Position numbers and translations under genes: made by a program. A model generated the notes under the pieces. The model saw only the letters and a program-made list of their open reading frames with translations, ran no database searches and was not told the origin of the DNA. From Megalobrama amblycephala (Eukaryota > Chordata > Actinopteri > Cypriniformes > Xenocyprididae), in assembly GCF_018812025.1 (NCBI RefSeq), contig NC_063066.1, positions 5,431,882-5,495,881 on the forward strand: a DNA stretch of 64,000 nt, given 5' to 3'. Below are positions 12,830 to 25,593 of this stretch, one piece after another (within the stretch, counting starts at the first letter, position 1; each line of letters begins with the position of its first letter).

Positions 12830-13806
12830 TTAATGTTATGAAGCGACCAGAATACTTTCAGGTTCTATGTCAGAACGCTGGCTCAGCATATTGTTCCACT
12901 TTTTTGGTCTTTAAAAACTCATTAAAAAACTATTCACTGCCATTATAAAGCTTGGGAGAGCCAGGACATTATTTAATATAACTCCGATTGTATTCATTCA
13001 AAAAAGAAAGTCATATACACCTAGGATGGCTTGAGGCTGAGTAAATCATGGGTTAATTTTCATTTCTGTGTGAACTATCCCTTTAAACTTCCTCATTGCG
13101 ACAACCCCTCGATACCTCAGTCTTTGTGTTTTCCAACTTTTGTCCTGGTTTGCAGCTTTGCTGGAAGTTTTCAGTCCGTTGGGATGATCTCAATGTAAGC
13201 ACAGCATAAAGCATAGCGTTCTTCTGTCTGCTCAGCAATTTACTTCAATATTCACTCTGTAGCATTTGCATCTTAACTCATTTTCTTTTCTTTTTTTTAA
13301 TTATGAATCTAAAATCAAACACTGGAGACCCTCTTCATTGGCTGATTGAGGGCAGACGGGACGTGGTTGAGAGTGCCTTTGTCTTGGAGATGAAGAGACC
13401 AAGACTGTGACGCCTGATTTGTAGATCTCCAGAGAGAAGCTAGAGGGCTTCATCTAGCACACAGAGCTGAGGCTCTTCTTCCACCTCGTGTGATCACAAG
13501 TGTATGCAGAATCCATCAAAGGCCAACAGCGGCTGGGCTGTGCTGATAGTGTGGATGCAATAAGCATGTGTCGCAGAGAATAACGTCAGAAGAGAAGAAC
13601 ACTGTGTTTGGCAAGAGAACTGATCCTTTACGCTTAAGGGGCTTCACTGCTGACTGACATATAGCTGGCATATTGAACTTGTTTATAGAGCTGCTTGTGC
13701 AAAAGAATGGCTTCACTTCAAAAGAATGTGGTCGGGTACAAAACACGCACATTTATACATATACACACCACAAACGTCAACATACAAAATCCAAATATGT
13801 AGAGAG

Positions 13807-14323
13807 TAGGGTTGTCAAAAGAATAGGTACTTCTGTACCATACTGAAATGTTAAAAAGGTGATGATACCATCTCTAGCATTTTGAGTGCTGTTGAGCAGA
13901 TTCTGACTAACATAAACACCTCTGATTGGCCATTGTGTTTACATGCACAACAGATATGTCTGTGATTGGCTACAATGTTCAATGCTTCAAAAGCGGGACA
14001 GAATGCTTACACAGATTTTGAAAGTGGGAGCATTTGAAAACAGTCATCCACCAGCAGACCAGTTTGTGATAAATGCCTGCATTCAAACTTTAATATGTGT
14101 ATCTGTGTAAGCTCTTTGTGAAGAGTGTGAAAGATGTCTATTTACAACATGTTTTTGAAGCGTTGATCATTGTAGTCAATCACAGACGTATCTGTTGTGC
14201 ACGTGAACACAATGGCCAATCAGAGGTGTTTAAGTTAGTCATAACCTGCTTAACAGCACTCAAAATGCTAGGGGGAAATTCTGGTATCATCACATTTCAG
14301 TACCAGTAATTTTGACAACCCTA
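13807..14323. mobile_element. Fold-back hAT-type MITE
   Basis: The ends are TAGGGTTGTCAAAAG and its inverse TTTTGACAACCCTA. The body is a long imperfect hairpin, with inverted blocks at about 13915-13980 and 14165-14240. The flanks GTAGAGAG (13799-13806) and GTAGGGAG (14324-14331) match at 7 of 8 bases, consistent with an aged 8-bp hAT duplication. Confidence 0.8.
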
Positions 14324-15331
14324 GTAGGGAGACTGGGAATAGTTGTTCCAGTGGAAGAATAACGGTCTTCTGGAAAATTTTGGGAAGCAGTGCATGATGC
14401 TAATCAGTCTTTCCACCATATCCAAAAGGTGCTTTATTGGATTGAGATTTGGGGACTGTAGAGGCCAGATTTGAGTATAGCAAACTCATTGTCATGTTTA
14501 AGTCTGAGATGATTTGAGCTTTGTGACATGCCGTGTTATCCTGCTGGAAGTAGCCATCAGAAGATAAGTACGCTGTGGTCATAAAGGGATTCACATGGTC
14601 AGCAACAATACTTGGGTAGGCTGTGGTGTTTAAACAATGCTTGATCGGTACTAAGGGGCCCAAAGTGTGCCAAGAAAATATCCCCCACACCATTACACCA
14701 CGTACAGCAGCCTGAACCATTGATACAAGGCAGGATGGATCCATGCTTTCATGTTGTTTACTCCAAATTTTGATCCTAATATCTGAATGTCACAGCACCA
14801 GCCTGAACCATTAATACAAGGCAGGATGGATCCATGCTTTCATGTTGTTTACACCAAATTCTGACCTTAATATCTGAATGTTGCAGCAGAAATCGTTTTT
14901 CCAAAGTTTTTCCAATCTTCTCTTGTCCAGTTTCAGTGAGCCCATGAAAATTGTAACCTCGGTTTCTTATTCTCAGCTGACAGGAGTGGCACCTGTGTGG
15001 TTTTCTGCTGCTGTAGCCCATCTGCTTCAAACTTCGATGTTGTTCGTTCAGAGATGCTCTTCTGCAGACCTCAGTCGTAACAAGTGCTCATTTGAGTTAC
15101 TGTTGCCTTTCTATCAGCTGGAAGCAGTCTGGTCATTCTCCTCTGACCTCTGGCATCAACAAGGCATTTTCCCCAACAGAACTGTTGCTAACTGGATATT
15201 TTATCTTTTTTGAACCATTCTCTGTAAACTACAAAGATGGTTGTTTGTAAAAATCCCAGTAGATCAGCAGTTTCTGAAATATGCAGACCAGCCCGTCTAG
15301 CATCAATCATGCCATGTTCAAAGTCACTTAA

Positions 15332-16875
15332 AGGATTAGTTCACTTTCAAATGAAAATTAGCCCAAGTTTTACTCACCCTCAAGCCATCCTAGGTGTATA
15401 TGACTTTCTTTTTTCTGATGAACACAGTCGGAGATATATTAATAAATATGCTGACGCATCCAAGCTTTATAATGGCAGTGAACATGATTAATGAGTATGA
15501 GCTGAAGAAAGTGCTTCCATCCACATCCATCCATCATGAACGTACTCCATACGGCTCCGGGGGGGTTAATAAAGGCCTTCTGAAGTGAAGCGATGCATTT
15601 GTATAAAAAAGAAAAAAAATATTTAACCAATAGAGTGCCCCAGGGATGAAGCGCTTTTGTAGGCCAACCCGGAAGTTAGCGGCGCACGGGTTCCCTCGGT
15701 TGAAAGCCTATGCATTTTTCCCATAGACTTTTGGAAAATCGCAGAAAATAAGCTCTGTGTTTAACAAAGGGTTATGACACTTACACGTTTTGTCTATCAA
15801 GATAATCTTTACGAGTTAACACAACATTTATACATTTTGAAGCCTAAATAAAGTCGTCAGATATAAAAGGCTAACAGTAGGCTATAAACGGACTACAGCA
15901 CACAATGGTCGCGGATCAACGTCGTCACCACCAAGCTTGCTCAAACTGTATTTAAAAAACAACTTTATTTAAAAACATGCTCGCTGATTATGATCTGTGC
16001 TGTTATGAATACTTTTCCACTTTTTCATGAGAAATGCTGTCCAAATGTCCCGTTTTTAACGATGACGTCTAAAGTCCCCGCCAAAGGAAGTAGTCCCTTT
16101 TAGCAACTTGTTAGCAACCGCCGATTTTAAGACACAGTAAAAGTTTAAAAAATAACAAGTGGGTTATAACTGGTGTGTTTTATGTCATAGATCAAAACGT
16201 GAAAGTATTTAGAGGCTTTGTTAACCACAGACCTTATTTCAGGCGATTTAGCAAAAACCCATTCAAAAAACCCATAGACTTTACGGCGTTGGAACCAGAA
16301 GTCCTAAAATGCTAACTCGCTTCTGGGTTTTGCCTACAAAAATCCGTCATCCCTGAGGCACTCTATTATGAAGTAAAATATCTAGCTTCTGCCAGACCAC
16401 CTTCCGTGTTCAACATACGAAGAAAGTGTACAACTCTTGCAGTTCAAAAAGCTTACGCTACATCCTACGCCTTCCCTATTCAACTCATAGAAAAACCTTA
16501 ACTTACGTCACGCCAGTTTACACTTTCTTCGTAACTTGAATACGGAAGGCGATCTGGCGGAAGCTAGATATTTTACTTCAAAACTTATTAAATATGGATA
16601 TTTTTTTACACAAATGCATCGCTTCGCTTCAGAAGGCCTTTATTAACCCCCCCCCCGAGGCCATGTGGAGTACGTTCATGATGGATGAATGTGGATGGAA
16701 GCACTTTCTTCAGCTCATACTCATTGGTCCCGTTCACTGCCATTATAAAGCTTGGATGCGTCAGGATGTTTATTAATATATCTCCGACTGTGTTCATCAG
16801 AAAGAAGAAAGTCATATACATCTAGGATGGTGAGTAAAGCTTAGGCTAATTTTCATTTGAAAGTGAACTAATCCT
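15332..16875. mobile_element. TTAA-flanked fold-back element (AGGATTAGTTCAC ends), carrying another insertion
   Basis: The left end AGGATTAGTTCACTTTCAAA and the inverse right end sit between TTAA copies (15328-15331, 16876-16879). The target gap closes to restore the Tc1-like host sequence. The arms 15332-15600 and 16594-16875 are inverted copies, including the reciprocal short frames seen on opposite strands. An inner hairpin at about 16370-16575 includes CTAGCTTC/GAAGCTAG blocks. Confidence 0.88.
15631..16365. mobile_element. Inner MITE with TAGAGTGCC ends
   Basis: It starts TAGAGTGCCCCAGGGATGA and ends with the inverse of TAGAGTGCCTCAGGGATGA; both also share a TTTTGTAGGC block. It lies in the loop of the TTAA element 15332-16875. 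It is non-coding, and its target duplication is not certain. Confidence 0.7.
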
Positions 16876-17239
16876 TTAAATCACATTTGTACTCCATTTT
16901 CTAAAGCTCAGTTTGAACTTCAGATCATCTTGATTGTGTCTACATGCTTAAATGCATTGAGCTGCTATTTCTGTGACTTTGAATAAAATTGCAAATGGTG
17001 TTTCTAAACAGTTTTCTGCCCTCTCTAGGCTATCTAGCCAGTAAAATCAATCTAATACCCAATGTTAGCAATAACCAGGATTATCTCCAAAAGTAAGTCT
17101 GTGAGTTTAGCATCTGTGAAGAATCATATAATTTCACATCCCCTGATTGTTTGTTGTTGCTCATTTTAATTTTAATAATTAATGAACAGTTCTCTTACAG
17201 TGTAACACAGTTTGTACGTAGCACCAACATTTACTGTGT

Positions 17240-17463
17240 TTGCCTATATGACTTTCATTCTTCTGCAGAACACAAAAAAATGTTTGTTGAAGAATGTTTT
17301 GCCCATTTAATGGAAGTCAGCAGGGTCTAAAACAACACTAGACCCCATTTACTTTCATTGTATGGAGAAAAAAAACATTTGCAGAAGAAAGAAAGTCATG
17401 CAGGATTGGAACAACATGCGTAAATGATAACATAATTGCCATTTTTGTGTGAACTATCCCTTT
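17240..17463. mobile_element. Solo arm of a TTAA-type MITE
   Basis: The right end reads GTGTGAACTATCCCTTTAA, and the interior has the AAGAAAGTCATGCAGG wording of the family. No matching left end is found, so it is a truncated copy. Confidence 0.55.
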
Positions 17464-18203
17464 AATAATACAAAAGAATTATAGTCTTTGAATAAATGTG
17501 AGATTCTTCTTCAGCTGCTTTGGTTTGCTCACTTTCAGCACTGCAGAAATAGGTCATTTCTTCTAATCAAACATTTTAAAGATGAAATGCCTTAAAGGGA
17601 TATGTAGCCTGGAAAATCCCAATTCACTTCAAAAATCATCTGACACTCTGATAAAGCTTATTTAATGTTGCTCGCTGTATCCATTTGTATTAATTCATGA
17701 GCAGTTGCAGAGTTTGACTGTTTCATTACTTTTTTAAAAGTTTAATTTCTTCTGTATTTCTGATAATCTTCTAAGATTGATTTTGGACTGTCTCTGATCT
17801 GATGTTTTATTTTCCTCTTTGTGCTTAGTTCTTGTTGTTCATCTTTCAGGTCTTGGTGTACAGAAAAATTAAACTGGATTAAAGACTAAATTCAGTGCAT
17901 ATTTGCCGTTTTGCAGGCTCTCGTGTTGTGGTTTGATTTCAAACCATGCTTCAAAGCAATGCAGACCAGCTTAATACATAAATGCTTTGCAAATGCTGTT
18001 TTCCTCTTTTGTACAAATTCCTCTTTTAGGCTCTATCATTCTTTGATTGAATGGACATGCAAATTGAGAGGATAACTGTGTGTTTTCCATTTCATTGAGA
18101 GTAAGTGACATTGAGACTGATACTCTGAGACAATAGCAAAAGGAAGTTATCTCCTCCACTTTCACCTGAATGTCGTAGAGCAATTTCTGAAGCGTGAATG
18201 TTA

Positions 18204-18450
18204 AAGTGTCCCTGTAGTCAATCATTTTATCCCTTAAAACTCATCTGTGAAAGAAAATTCTTCATGCCTTAAAATAGCTTGAGTGTAACTTGACACCCTT
18301 GTTTCATTTAGTATACATGGAACCATGAATATGCAAATTAGCCCCGCCTCCACTCACTCAAACGAGCTCCGCTCGGTCAACTTTACTGTAGTAAATGCTG
18401 CACAATGTCAAGTGGAAATACTAGTTTAATTGGAAATACTAAGTTTAATA
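18204..18450. repeat. Dispersed repeat, second copy at 42884-43450
   Basis: The blocks GTAGTCAAT..TTTATCC, ATGCAAATTAGCCCCGCCTC and CTCGGTCAACTTTACT are shared with 42884-43450. The start AAAGTGTCCCTGTAG follows a TTAA-like site. The right boundary is uncertain. Confidence 0.6.
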
Positions 18451-18454
18451 ATCA

Positions 18455-21035
18455 ACAATAAGTTCTGAGTTTGTCTAGGGCATATTAATGTTTTATAGAG
18501 AAACAGAAATGACCAAGATTGAGTGATCGGGCTCACATGTCCAGTCCATCAAACAGACCAAAGAAACGAATACTTCCCTCTCCTCTCCTCAAATGGCCTT
18601 CTTTTTTCTTTTTTTTTTAAAGATTGAAGCTGTCGATCAGCTTGTTCACTTCAGAAACTAATTAGAGTTTCTCAAGGTTTTTTGATGTTGAGGCTGGGCA
18701 GGGATCCTCTGAGCTGTAATTGTTGTGTCAGCAGGGACTATGTTGTATCTCTCCAGATGAATGAGCAAAAAGATCTCCGCATCTCTCCACACTCCTCCAT
18801 CACCCCTGCTGTATACAGTACTTAGATGAACCACAAAGCCTGTGGAAATGCACAGCAGGAGATGGGCAAAAAGGCAGCACGCTGTTTGTCACGTCACCGC
18901 TTAGAAGTCAGTCCGGTTTAAAGCTATCAGATTGAGAAGAGACCACAACCATGATGCCTTCCATCTGTTTGGCTGCGTCACGACTGAAGGATACTTGATC
19001 CGACTGCTGTTATAAAACATGCAGCAGTTAAGTGGTGGTTTTTTGAAATCACGAAACCTTTTAAGAACATCAGTCACGCTGCAAAAACAGACACGAGTGT
19101 CGTAAAGATAACGCTATCATCCGTCCTCTTAAAGTCTCTAAGAAATTAGCTCATACTCTATGTAAGGCAACAAAAATATAAGATTAATCTACCATTTGGC
19201 CTGAAAGGATGTTGAAAATCTTTGTCCTTTGGCTCATGATCACTGACCTAGTTGTATAAACTGTTTGTCATGTTGTTTGCTTTTAGATTAATGAGGTCTT
19301 ACGAAAGTTGTTGTTGACCTGTTCACCTGTTATTAATGTTTTTGCTTTATTGAATTTGAAGAAAAGAACACGGTGTGTAGACGTAGGATCATGCAACCAA
19401 GCTATTATGAAGGATGCACAATGCTCTGATCCAAAACCTAGTGAGCTACAGCTGAAATACAACCTCATAAGTGACGGATTTGAAACAGGCAGCAACTCGT
19501 GTGAAATGTACAGTTTGAGGTTAACACGGTGCTATTTTTACATAACAAGCATAAAAATGCATACAATGCACGGCCAAAAATCACAACTTTTTGTTTTCTT
19601 TGGGTCTATCTCTGTTCCAAACTGCACTGCAAAAATTTCCCGAAATGTCATTTGTGTGGAAATATTGTAAAGTCGAAATATTGGAAGAAAAATATGAATA
19701 TTGAATTGGGGGTATGAATGGGTCTCTGAAAGGGAACTGACTGTCTTCAGAAAAGTTTCTATGGCATTTTCTTTTGCATTTACCTCCATATTATGCATAT
19801 AATTTAAGTAGTGTTGTGTAAAGCCTTGTTTATACTTTCTCCTGGCCCCGCACCGCGATCATTCGCTGTCTGCTTGTGCTCCTCCCCAAATGGATGGGGT
19901 GTTTATACTTGACGCGCTCGCCGTTGTACGATTCTTTGAAATGACGAGCCGATTTTGAGTAATTGTCCTCTAAACCATCAGGAAGCAGCAGTGAGAAGAA
20001 AGGTACACATGTGACGATGTTTGTTTTTATTACACTTCACCAAACCCATGCTAAACTTTGAGATTATTCATTGTGACATTAGAACAAAATATATGGATAT
20101 GAGAACACATGTATAAAACTGAATTAAACAACAATCTTTTAAATATCTTCTAATTTCATTAAATACTCATGAGAAATGTTATTAAACATGGACCATTATT
20201 TTCATTAAAAAGGCTTATTTCTGCTATTGTAGAATCATTTTGTAAATTTAAGCAATTAATTTAGACAAGCGCAAACTGGGTGCAGGTAAGATCCCGGTAC
20301 AGATATACCTGCTCGGCCAGAATCACCTCGAAGTCGTGCATCTTCGGAAGCATGCAAAGTTACAAAAAATGCCGTGCACACCAGCACGTGAAATGGACTA
20401 CCCACACCTCGCTGACGTCATATATGGTGCGTGTCCACTACAGCGACAAAACTCTGCTAAATTCTGCTGGCAATGCTATAACGCCTCCACTTTGGGGTCC
20501 GATGTCACTACCTGAACCTCACAGCGATTGGCTGCCGACTGTGATATTTGCTTGATATTTGCATAAACTGCCCAACCTTTTAACTCTCTCAACGCTTTCT
20601 CTGGTCCGCTATCAATCCCACAAGCGGAGCACAGAGTGTTTCAGTTTTGCATGCATCTCTGAAATAGGCAAGCTTTGTTTCCAAATGCCCCAAGTAAAGA
20701 TATGCTGTCAATTTTATAAACTTTTGCATACCCAGTCAGTATCACAATGAAAGCATCCAAACTGCAATATTTAACATATTTAACAACCAATATTGGAATC
20801 GGCCATGAAAAATCAAGAGCGGTGCAACCCTAGAAAATATTTAGTAAAATAATAAATTTTTATTCAATTATATTTTTTAAATATTTTAGTTACTTTTCAA
20901 GATTAAATGAGATATTTATTTCAAATTGTTCACCATCTTGGATATTTTCCTTTTTTTTTTTTTTAGGTCGCTGCAGTGCATTTTTGGATTTTGTTCTTTG
21001 TGATTGTCTCCTTTTGGCCCAAATCTGTCTTAGGA
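18455..21035. other. Intronic stretch without recognised genes
   Basis: Mixed unique-looking sequence. A GC-richer patch at about 19830-20560, with repeated GTTTATACTT wording near 19840 and 19898, may be a worn repeat, but no ends were defined. No splice-flanked reading frame with known motifs was seen. Confidence 0.35.
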
Positions 21036-21039
21036 GACA

Positions 21040-21215
21040 TACCTTAATGGCATAGTTCACCTAAAAATAAAAAAACATAATCATTTACTCACCCTAATGA
21101 GACGTGTGGAGGAAAAATTGGATACTGAGGCCATGAATTATTTAAAAAAACAAAAAAAAAAACAGTGAGACATGTTTCTTTGATGAGGGTCAGTAAATGA
21201 TGACAGAATTTTTAC
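21040..21215. mobile_element. Fragmentary TTAA-type MITE
   Basis: GCATAGTTCACCTAAAAATA near 21051 and CAGTAAATGATGACAGAATT near 21190 are the degraded ends of a family member. The interior is short and A-rich. Confidence 0.5.
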
Positions 21216-24200
21216 TTTGTATGTTTTTCAACAAGTAAAACTAAAAAAAAAAAAAACTTTTACACTTTAGATGAAAACCACCTGTAAATGTAGCTTTTGA
21301 TCTTTTTTGATATAGAACATAAAGAGTCCTGGTTTGAAAACAGCAGAGTTATCCTAAGGCAAAGCAGAAAGCTCAGCACCAGAGAACTCTCTCATAAATT
21401 TTAATATCCAGTGTTTAAAATATCCAAGAACTTTAAGATTGTTCTGCGGCAGCCAAGTGTGCCACTGAAATGGACCGTAAAAATAAAATGGATCATGGAC
21501 ATGCATATCTTTTATTATTGTAAAGCCATTGTCATGACATTGTCAGCATGTAATTGTTATGTCACGCGTTATATAACTGAAGTTCCCTTAAAGCTTTTTG
21601 TTTGTACCTGACAGCATGCATGCACATGCAACCTGTAAGATGTGACATTATCGTTCCCATCTAGCACTTGGTATGCATGTGGAAGGCACATACATGCTCC
21701 ATTCATATTTTGTGAACAGTGACACAGATTTCGTGCTACTAGCACTCCGTCGCATCTACATTACTCAGAACAAAAGCATCCTGTATAAATAATGCTAGAC
21801 AGTCTTTTAATGACTAATGCATGACAAAAACAGCTTTTCTGAGTTAAAAATTCTTTCAGTCTTTGTTTCAGCAAGTTTCCTAATGCTGTTCAAAGGCATC
21901 GCTGGATTACAGAATTAAACAACTCAGAACGTTAAGCTCTAACCGTGTCACAGTATTGTGTCTCTGCTTTGATTTATCGAGGTGAGAAAACTGTCTGTCT
22001 TTCATTTGTTCAAGACTTTGCAGAGAATCCTCTCGGTCTGATTCATGTTTGGATGTATTAGGTGCAGATAGTTCCTCTGTTTGCCTTGCTCCCCAAAAGT
22101 TCATTTAGGATTCATTGAAGAAAGCAGTAGGAATTAGGTGGGTGTGTGACATGTAGAAACAAGAAAGTAATGCTCAATCAAACCATTTGTACTTCTTATA
22201 AAGGCTCCATTCTCACAGTGGAGTGCCTGCTCAAAATCAACTTCACAGAAGAGCACATCAAAGCTAGCTCAGAAAAGATGAGAGTGGTATTACTGGGTTT
22301 CCAAGGGTGCAAGCGTGCCCGTGTGCACTCTTAATGGAAAGTGGAATGGACAGTGCGTGAGCCCCCTCTGGTCCTGTACTTTTTCTGGGAATGCGCTGCT
22401 ACCGCTGACAGCACGCTGACACATGAGCACCAGGGCATTCTGACTGCGCCGTGTTCCTCTGCTTTACCTTAGGAGCTGCTGAAACTGACCTCCCGTAGCC
22501 CCAGGGAGGCTCCAAACCTGCTTCTTGCAGTCCCGCTGAAACAAAAGGAGACACCTGAACCGTGTGGCTCCAAAGGTCTCTGAAAATGGCATTCAGTAAA
22601 GAGTGAAGGTCTTTGAAACGGACTCGCGTGACACCGTGCTCACCGTTCACGTGACGATCTGACCTTTAATCGTTTATAGAGACCTCCTTATCATTGCTTA
22701 CATCTGACCTTTTACTGTATGTATTTGTACTTAACATTTTTCTTCTGTTAAGTGAGGGATAATGCACGGTCAGATATGAAAATGGGAATTTGGTCAAATT
22801 TTATGATTTATATATCAATATGGCTATAAAATAATTATAATTATAACTCGGAGATATACTATATAAAATATTGATATAAACTTCAGACAAGAAGCAGAGA
22901 TGGATGAGCCACATTTACTGTGAACTGAGCCGCTCTGAGACACTCAAAACATTGTCTGATCATTAGCTGCTCACGTGTAAAAACACTGGGCTGCGCTTCA
23001 CTCTGAAACAGTGCATATATTTTTTTAATTAAACCACAGCCCTACAGTATATCACAATTTCTGTTTAATTCGAATAATCATGAGGCCTATGCCAAATGAA
23101 TAAATAATGTACATGAAAAACTTTATTCTTTGATTAGGTGATATCAAAGACATGAAACTAGCACAGCTATATAAGTTTTACAATTTAGATGTCATGTCAT
23201 GTCATGTTTTTTGCTCACCAGCCACAGTGGCTAGTGGTTTGCAAAAGTTACTAGACACTCAATGGCCACAAAAAAAGCCATGTAGATATTAGGCTGCTGT
23301 CACTTTAAGACCTGATGCACGGATCCATTATACTTTTTCTTTCTCAACTGTTTACGTTCACTTAAAACATAACTGGCATGAATACTCGCCAAAACGGCAT
23401 TTTGACATTATTTTGTGTGTATTTGACTGTTTGAGTGCAATAAGGAGTGAAAAAAGAAGTCAAATTAGTACTGAGAGGCAGCTTTATGTGTGAGCGGGTC
23501 TGCGGGAATGAGTAAAATTATGCGCAATGCACGCAATCCCACTCCGAAATTCAATCCCTGTAACACCAACAATATTCATCCGGAGCAAATGAAACGTGTG
23601 AGTGAGGGGAGGCGGGAGAATAAAAAGCAGCTGGTATTATCTATTCTGTGGAAAATGAGTTTTGGAAGCGTTTCAGATATTTCAGTATCGATATGTATAG
23701 AAACATCTATATTTTTGACAACACTACATTGCAGTTTATTATTTCAGATTCCTTTTTAAAAGTCTACAATTGAAAAATGTATATATTAAATGTTAGATTC
23801 AACCCGCCAAAGTGGCTAGTGTGTGAAAATCCACCCACGCTTGGCGGGTGTTAATGTCAATCCCTGGATACCATTATACAGAAATATTTGCCTGCAGCAA
23901 TTGTCCAGTCAGCTATAGACCCTTTGCCCTCCTGTGAAATCCCACAATCCTGTGTGTGTGATTCAGTGGTTACTGGATAGAATAAAAATTGCAATTGACT
24001 GGCTGTGTTGTATTACTTTAAACTGGACAAGACTGGATTCAGTCTTGAGTCTAAGTCCAAGTTTTCATGTCATAGACATTTGGACTCACTCTTTACTCAG
24101 ACTCAACTTGAATGACTTGAGTGAGCTGGTCTTGACTACATCACTGCTGATTGGTGCCATATTCATTTATATATAAATGTATGACTCCAGAGAAGATTAT

Positions 24201-24339
24201 ATTCGATTCGGATTAGATTTGTGTGAGAATACTAGTTAAATCTACCTTAAATTATGAATTAGCCAAGAAAATTATGTTTAAAGAAGTAGCGAGTGGGGCT
24301 TGCCCATATAAAACCATTATTTAATTTTTAGCACATTGC
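21215..24339. other. Intronic stretch without recognised genes
   Basis: Contains a short run of A at 21243-21254 and otherwise unremarkable AT-rich sequence. A possible worn fold-back spans 23200-23860: CCAGCCACAGTGGCTAGTG near 23220 versus CCGCCAAAGTGGCTAGTG near 23806. Short frames, including the one on the minus strand at 22399-22650, carry no family signature. Confidence 0.35.
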
Positions 24340-24340
24340 T

Positions 24341-24740
24341 ACACTGCAAAAAATGCTGTTCTTACTTAGAATTTTTGTCTCGTTTCCAGTCGAAATATAT
24401 AGAATTTCTTAGATCAAGAAGCATTTTCTTGACAAGTAAAAATTATTTTCTTGTTTTTAGGAAAAATAAGTCAAAATTAAGTGAGTTTTTCATTAAAACA
24501 AGCAAAATTATCTTAATCCAAACTGAAAACAAGATTTATATATCTTATATTTGGTTTGATGTAAGATTATTTTGCTTACCCCACTGGCAGATTATTTTGC
24601 TTAATTTTGACTTATTTTTCCTAAAAACAAGAAAATAATTTTTACTTGTCAAGAAAATGCTTCTTGATTTAAGAACTTTAAGATATTTTGACTAGAAACA
24701 AGACAAAAACTCTAAGTAAGAACAGCATTTTTTGCAGTGT
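24341..24740. mobile_element. Near-perfect 400-bp hairpin MITE
   Basis: ACACTGCAAAAAATGCTGTT at the left is exactly mirrored at the right end (…TTTTTTGCAGTGT). The inverted arms extend well over 100 bp each (CTTGACAAGTAAAAATTATT mirrored at about 24635). TA flanks suggest the mariner type. It is non-coding and would fold into a very stable hairpin in the pre-mRNA. Confidence 0.85.
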
Positions 24741-24897
24741 ATGCAGTTGAAGAGTTGCTTTCTGCTAGTGGCCGACGATAGATAGTCAAGGTTGACATAT
24801 CGTATAGCCGATGTTGACATTTTTTAATTATCTGCATTAGCCGATAAATAAATAAATTAATAATTAATTTTTGGCCATTTGGCTGATGTGCAGGATG

Positions 24898-25585
24898 TAG
24901 TGTTGCTTTCGTCAACGAAAATTATGACTAAATATCGTCGTCAACGAACCTTTAGAATTCACATAACTTTATGAAAAATGCACAGATCATAGAAAAGGCA
25001 CATCATTATTTAAAGCAGATTCTTAGGATTCTTACGGAATGAATCCAAAATCAGCATAATATATTGCATTGTTCACAAGATATTACACAGGAAATGATTT
25101 AACATCCGTGTTCGTTTTCCAACATGGAATAACACGTTAGGTATCATCTTAAAGCTTAGAAACTCTGCTTTTTAATGCATCTAACCATTTTGAAAAACTC
25201 CTAACGAGTGCTGAGATGTGCCTTTTAAACCTGAGTTTACCGTCCGTGGGCGCCATCTAGCGGCGAAAAAATGAATAACACTTTATTTAACTATACTTTA
25301 TGCCACAAAATTTGAACCAGATGCAGCTCACGTAGGAGAGCATCACCAAAAAATAATTTAGACTAAAAAAAATTAGACTAAATGTCATCAGTTTTCGTCG
25401 ACTAAAACTAGACGAAAATAGTCATGGATAATTCTGACTAAAATAAGACTAAAATGCTCAGACCTTTAGTCGACTAGACTAAAAAGTGTTTGAACGTGAC
25501 TAAAACTAATAAAAACTAAAATGACCGCTTGACACAAAGACTAGACTAAAACTAAAATTAAAACAGGCCGCCAAAAACAACACTA
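24898..25585. mobile_element. hAT-type non-autonomous element (688 bp)
   Basis: It has TAGTGTTG … CAACACTA ends and a perfect 8-bp target duplication GCAGGATG (24890-24897 and 25586-25593). The interior is rich in 'GACTAAAA' and 'GTCGTC' wording with no reading frame of note. Confidence 0.85.
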
Positions 25586-25593
25586 GCAGGATG

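Larger units (their letters stand above)
10259..13082. mobile_element. Outer member of a three-deep nest: TTAA-flanked AGGGTTAGTTCACCC element
   Basis: The left end AGGGTTAGTTCACCC follows TTAA (10255-10258). The right end …GTGTGAACTATCCCT precedes TTAA (13083-13086). The two arms are of slightly different subfamilies: the right arm has the 'AAAGTCATATACACCTAGGA' wording also seen at 15400 and 16820. It is split by the insertion at 10489-12829. Confidence 0.75.
14395..16985 (-). pseudogene. Decayed Tc1-like transposase (minus strand), split by a TTAA element
   Basis: Minus-strand frames at 14400-14744 and 14776-15030 carry Tc1-like catalytic-domain wording: WCKQHESMDPSCLVS, then VMVWGIFSWHTLGP, and a second-Asp block GYFQQDNT. 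Before these, the N-terminal half is spread over 14880-15327 and resumes at 16880-16985 beyond the insertion 15332-16875. It is heavily broken by stops, frameshifts and a 91-bp tandem duplication (14708-14798 and 14799-14889). The NPIEHLW region near 14400-14440 is out of frame. The first catalytic Asp region is lost. No clean terminal repeats were found. It is an old dead copy, unrelated in detail to the Tc1 at 3225. Confidence 0.8.

Noticed and set aside
22399..22650. Minus-strand frame of 83 codons in the big intron as a coding exon
   Set aside because: No acceptor or donor in frame, no family motif, and composition similar to the surroundings.
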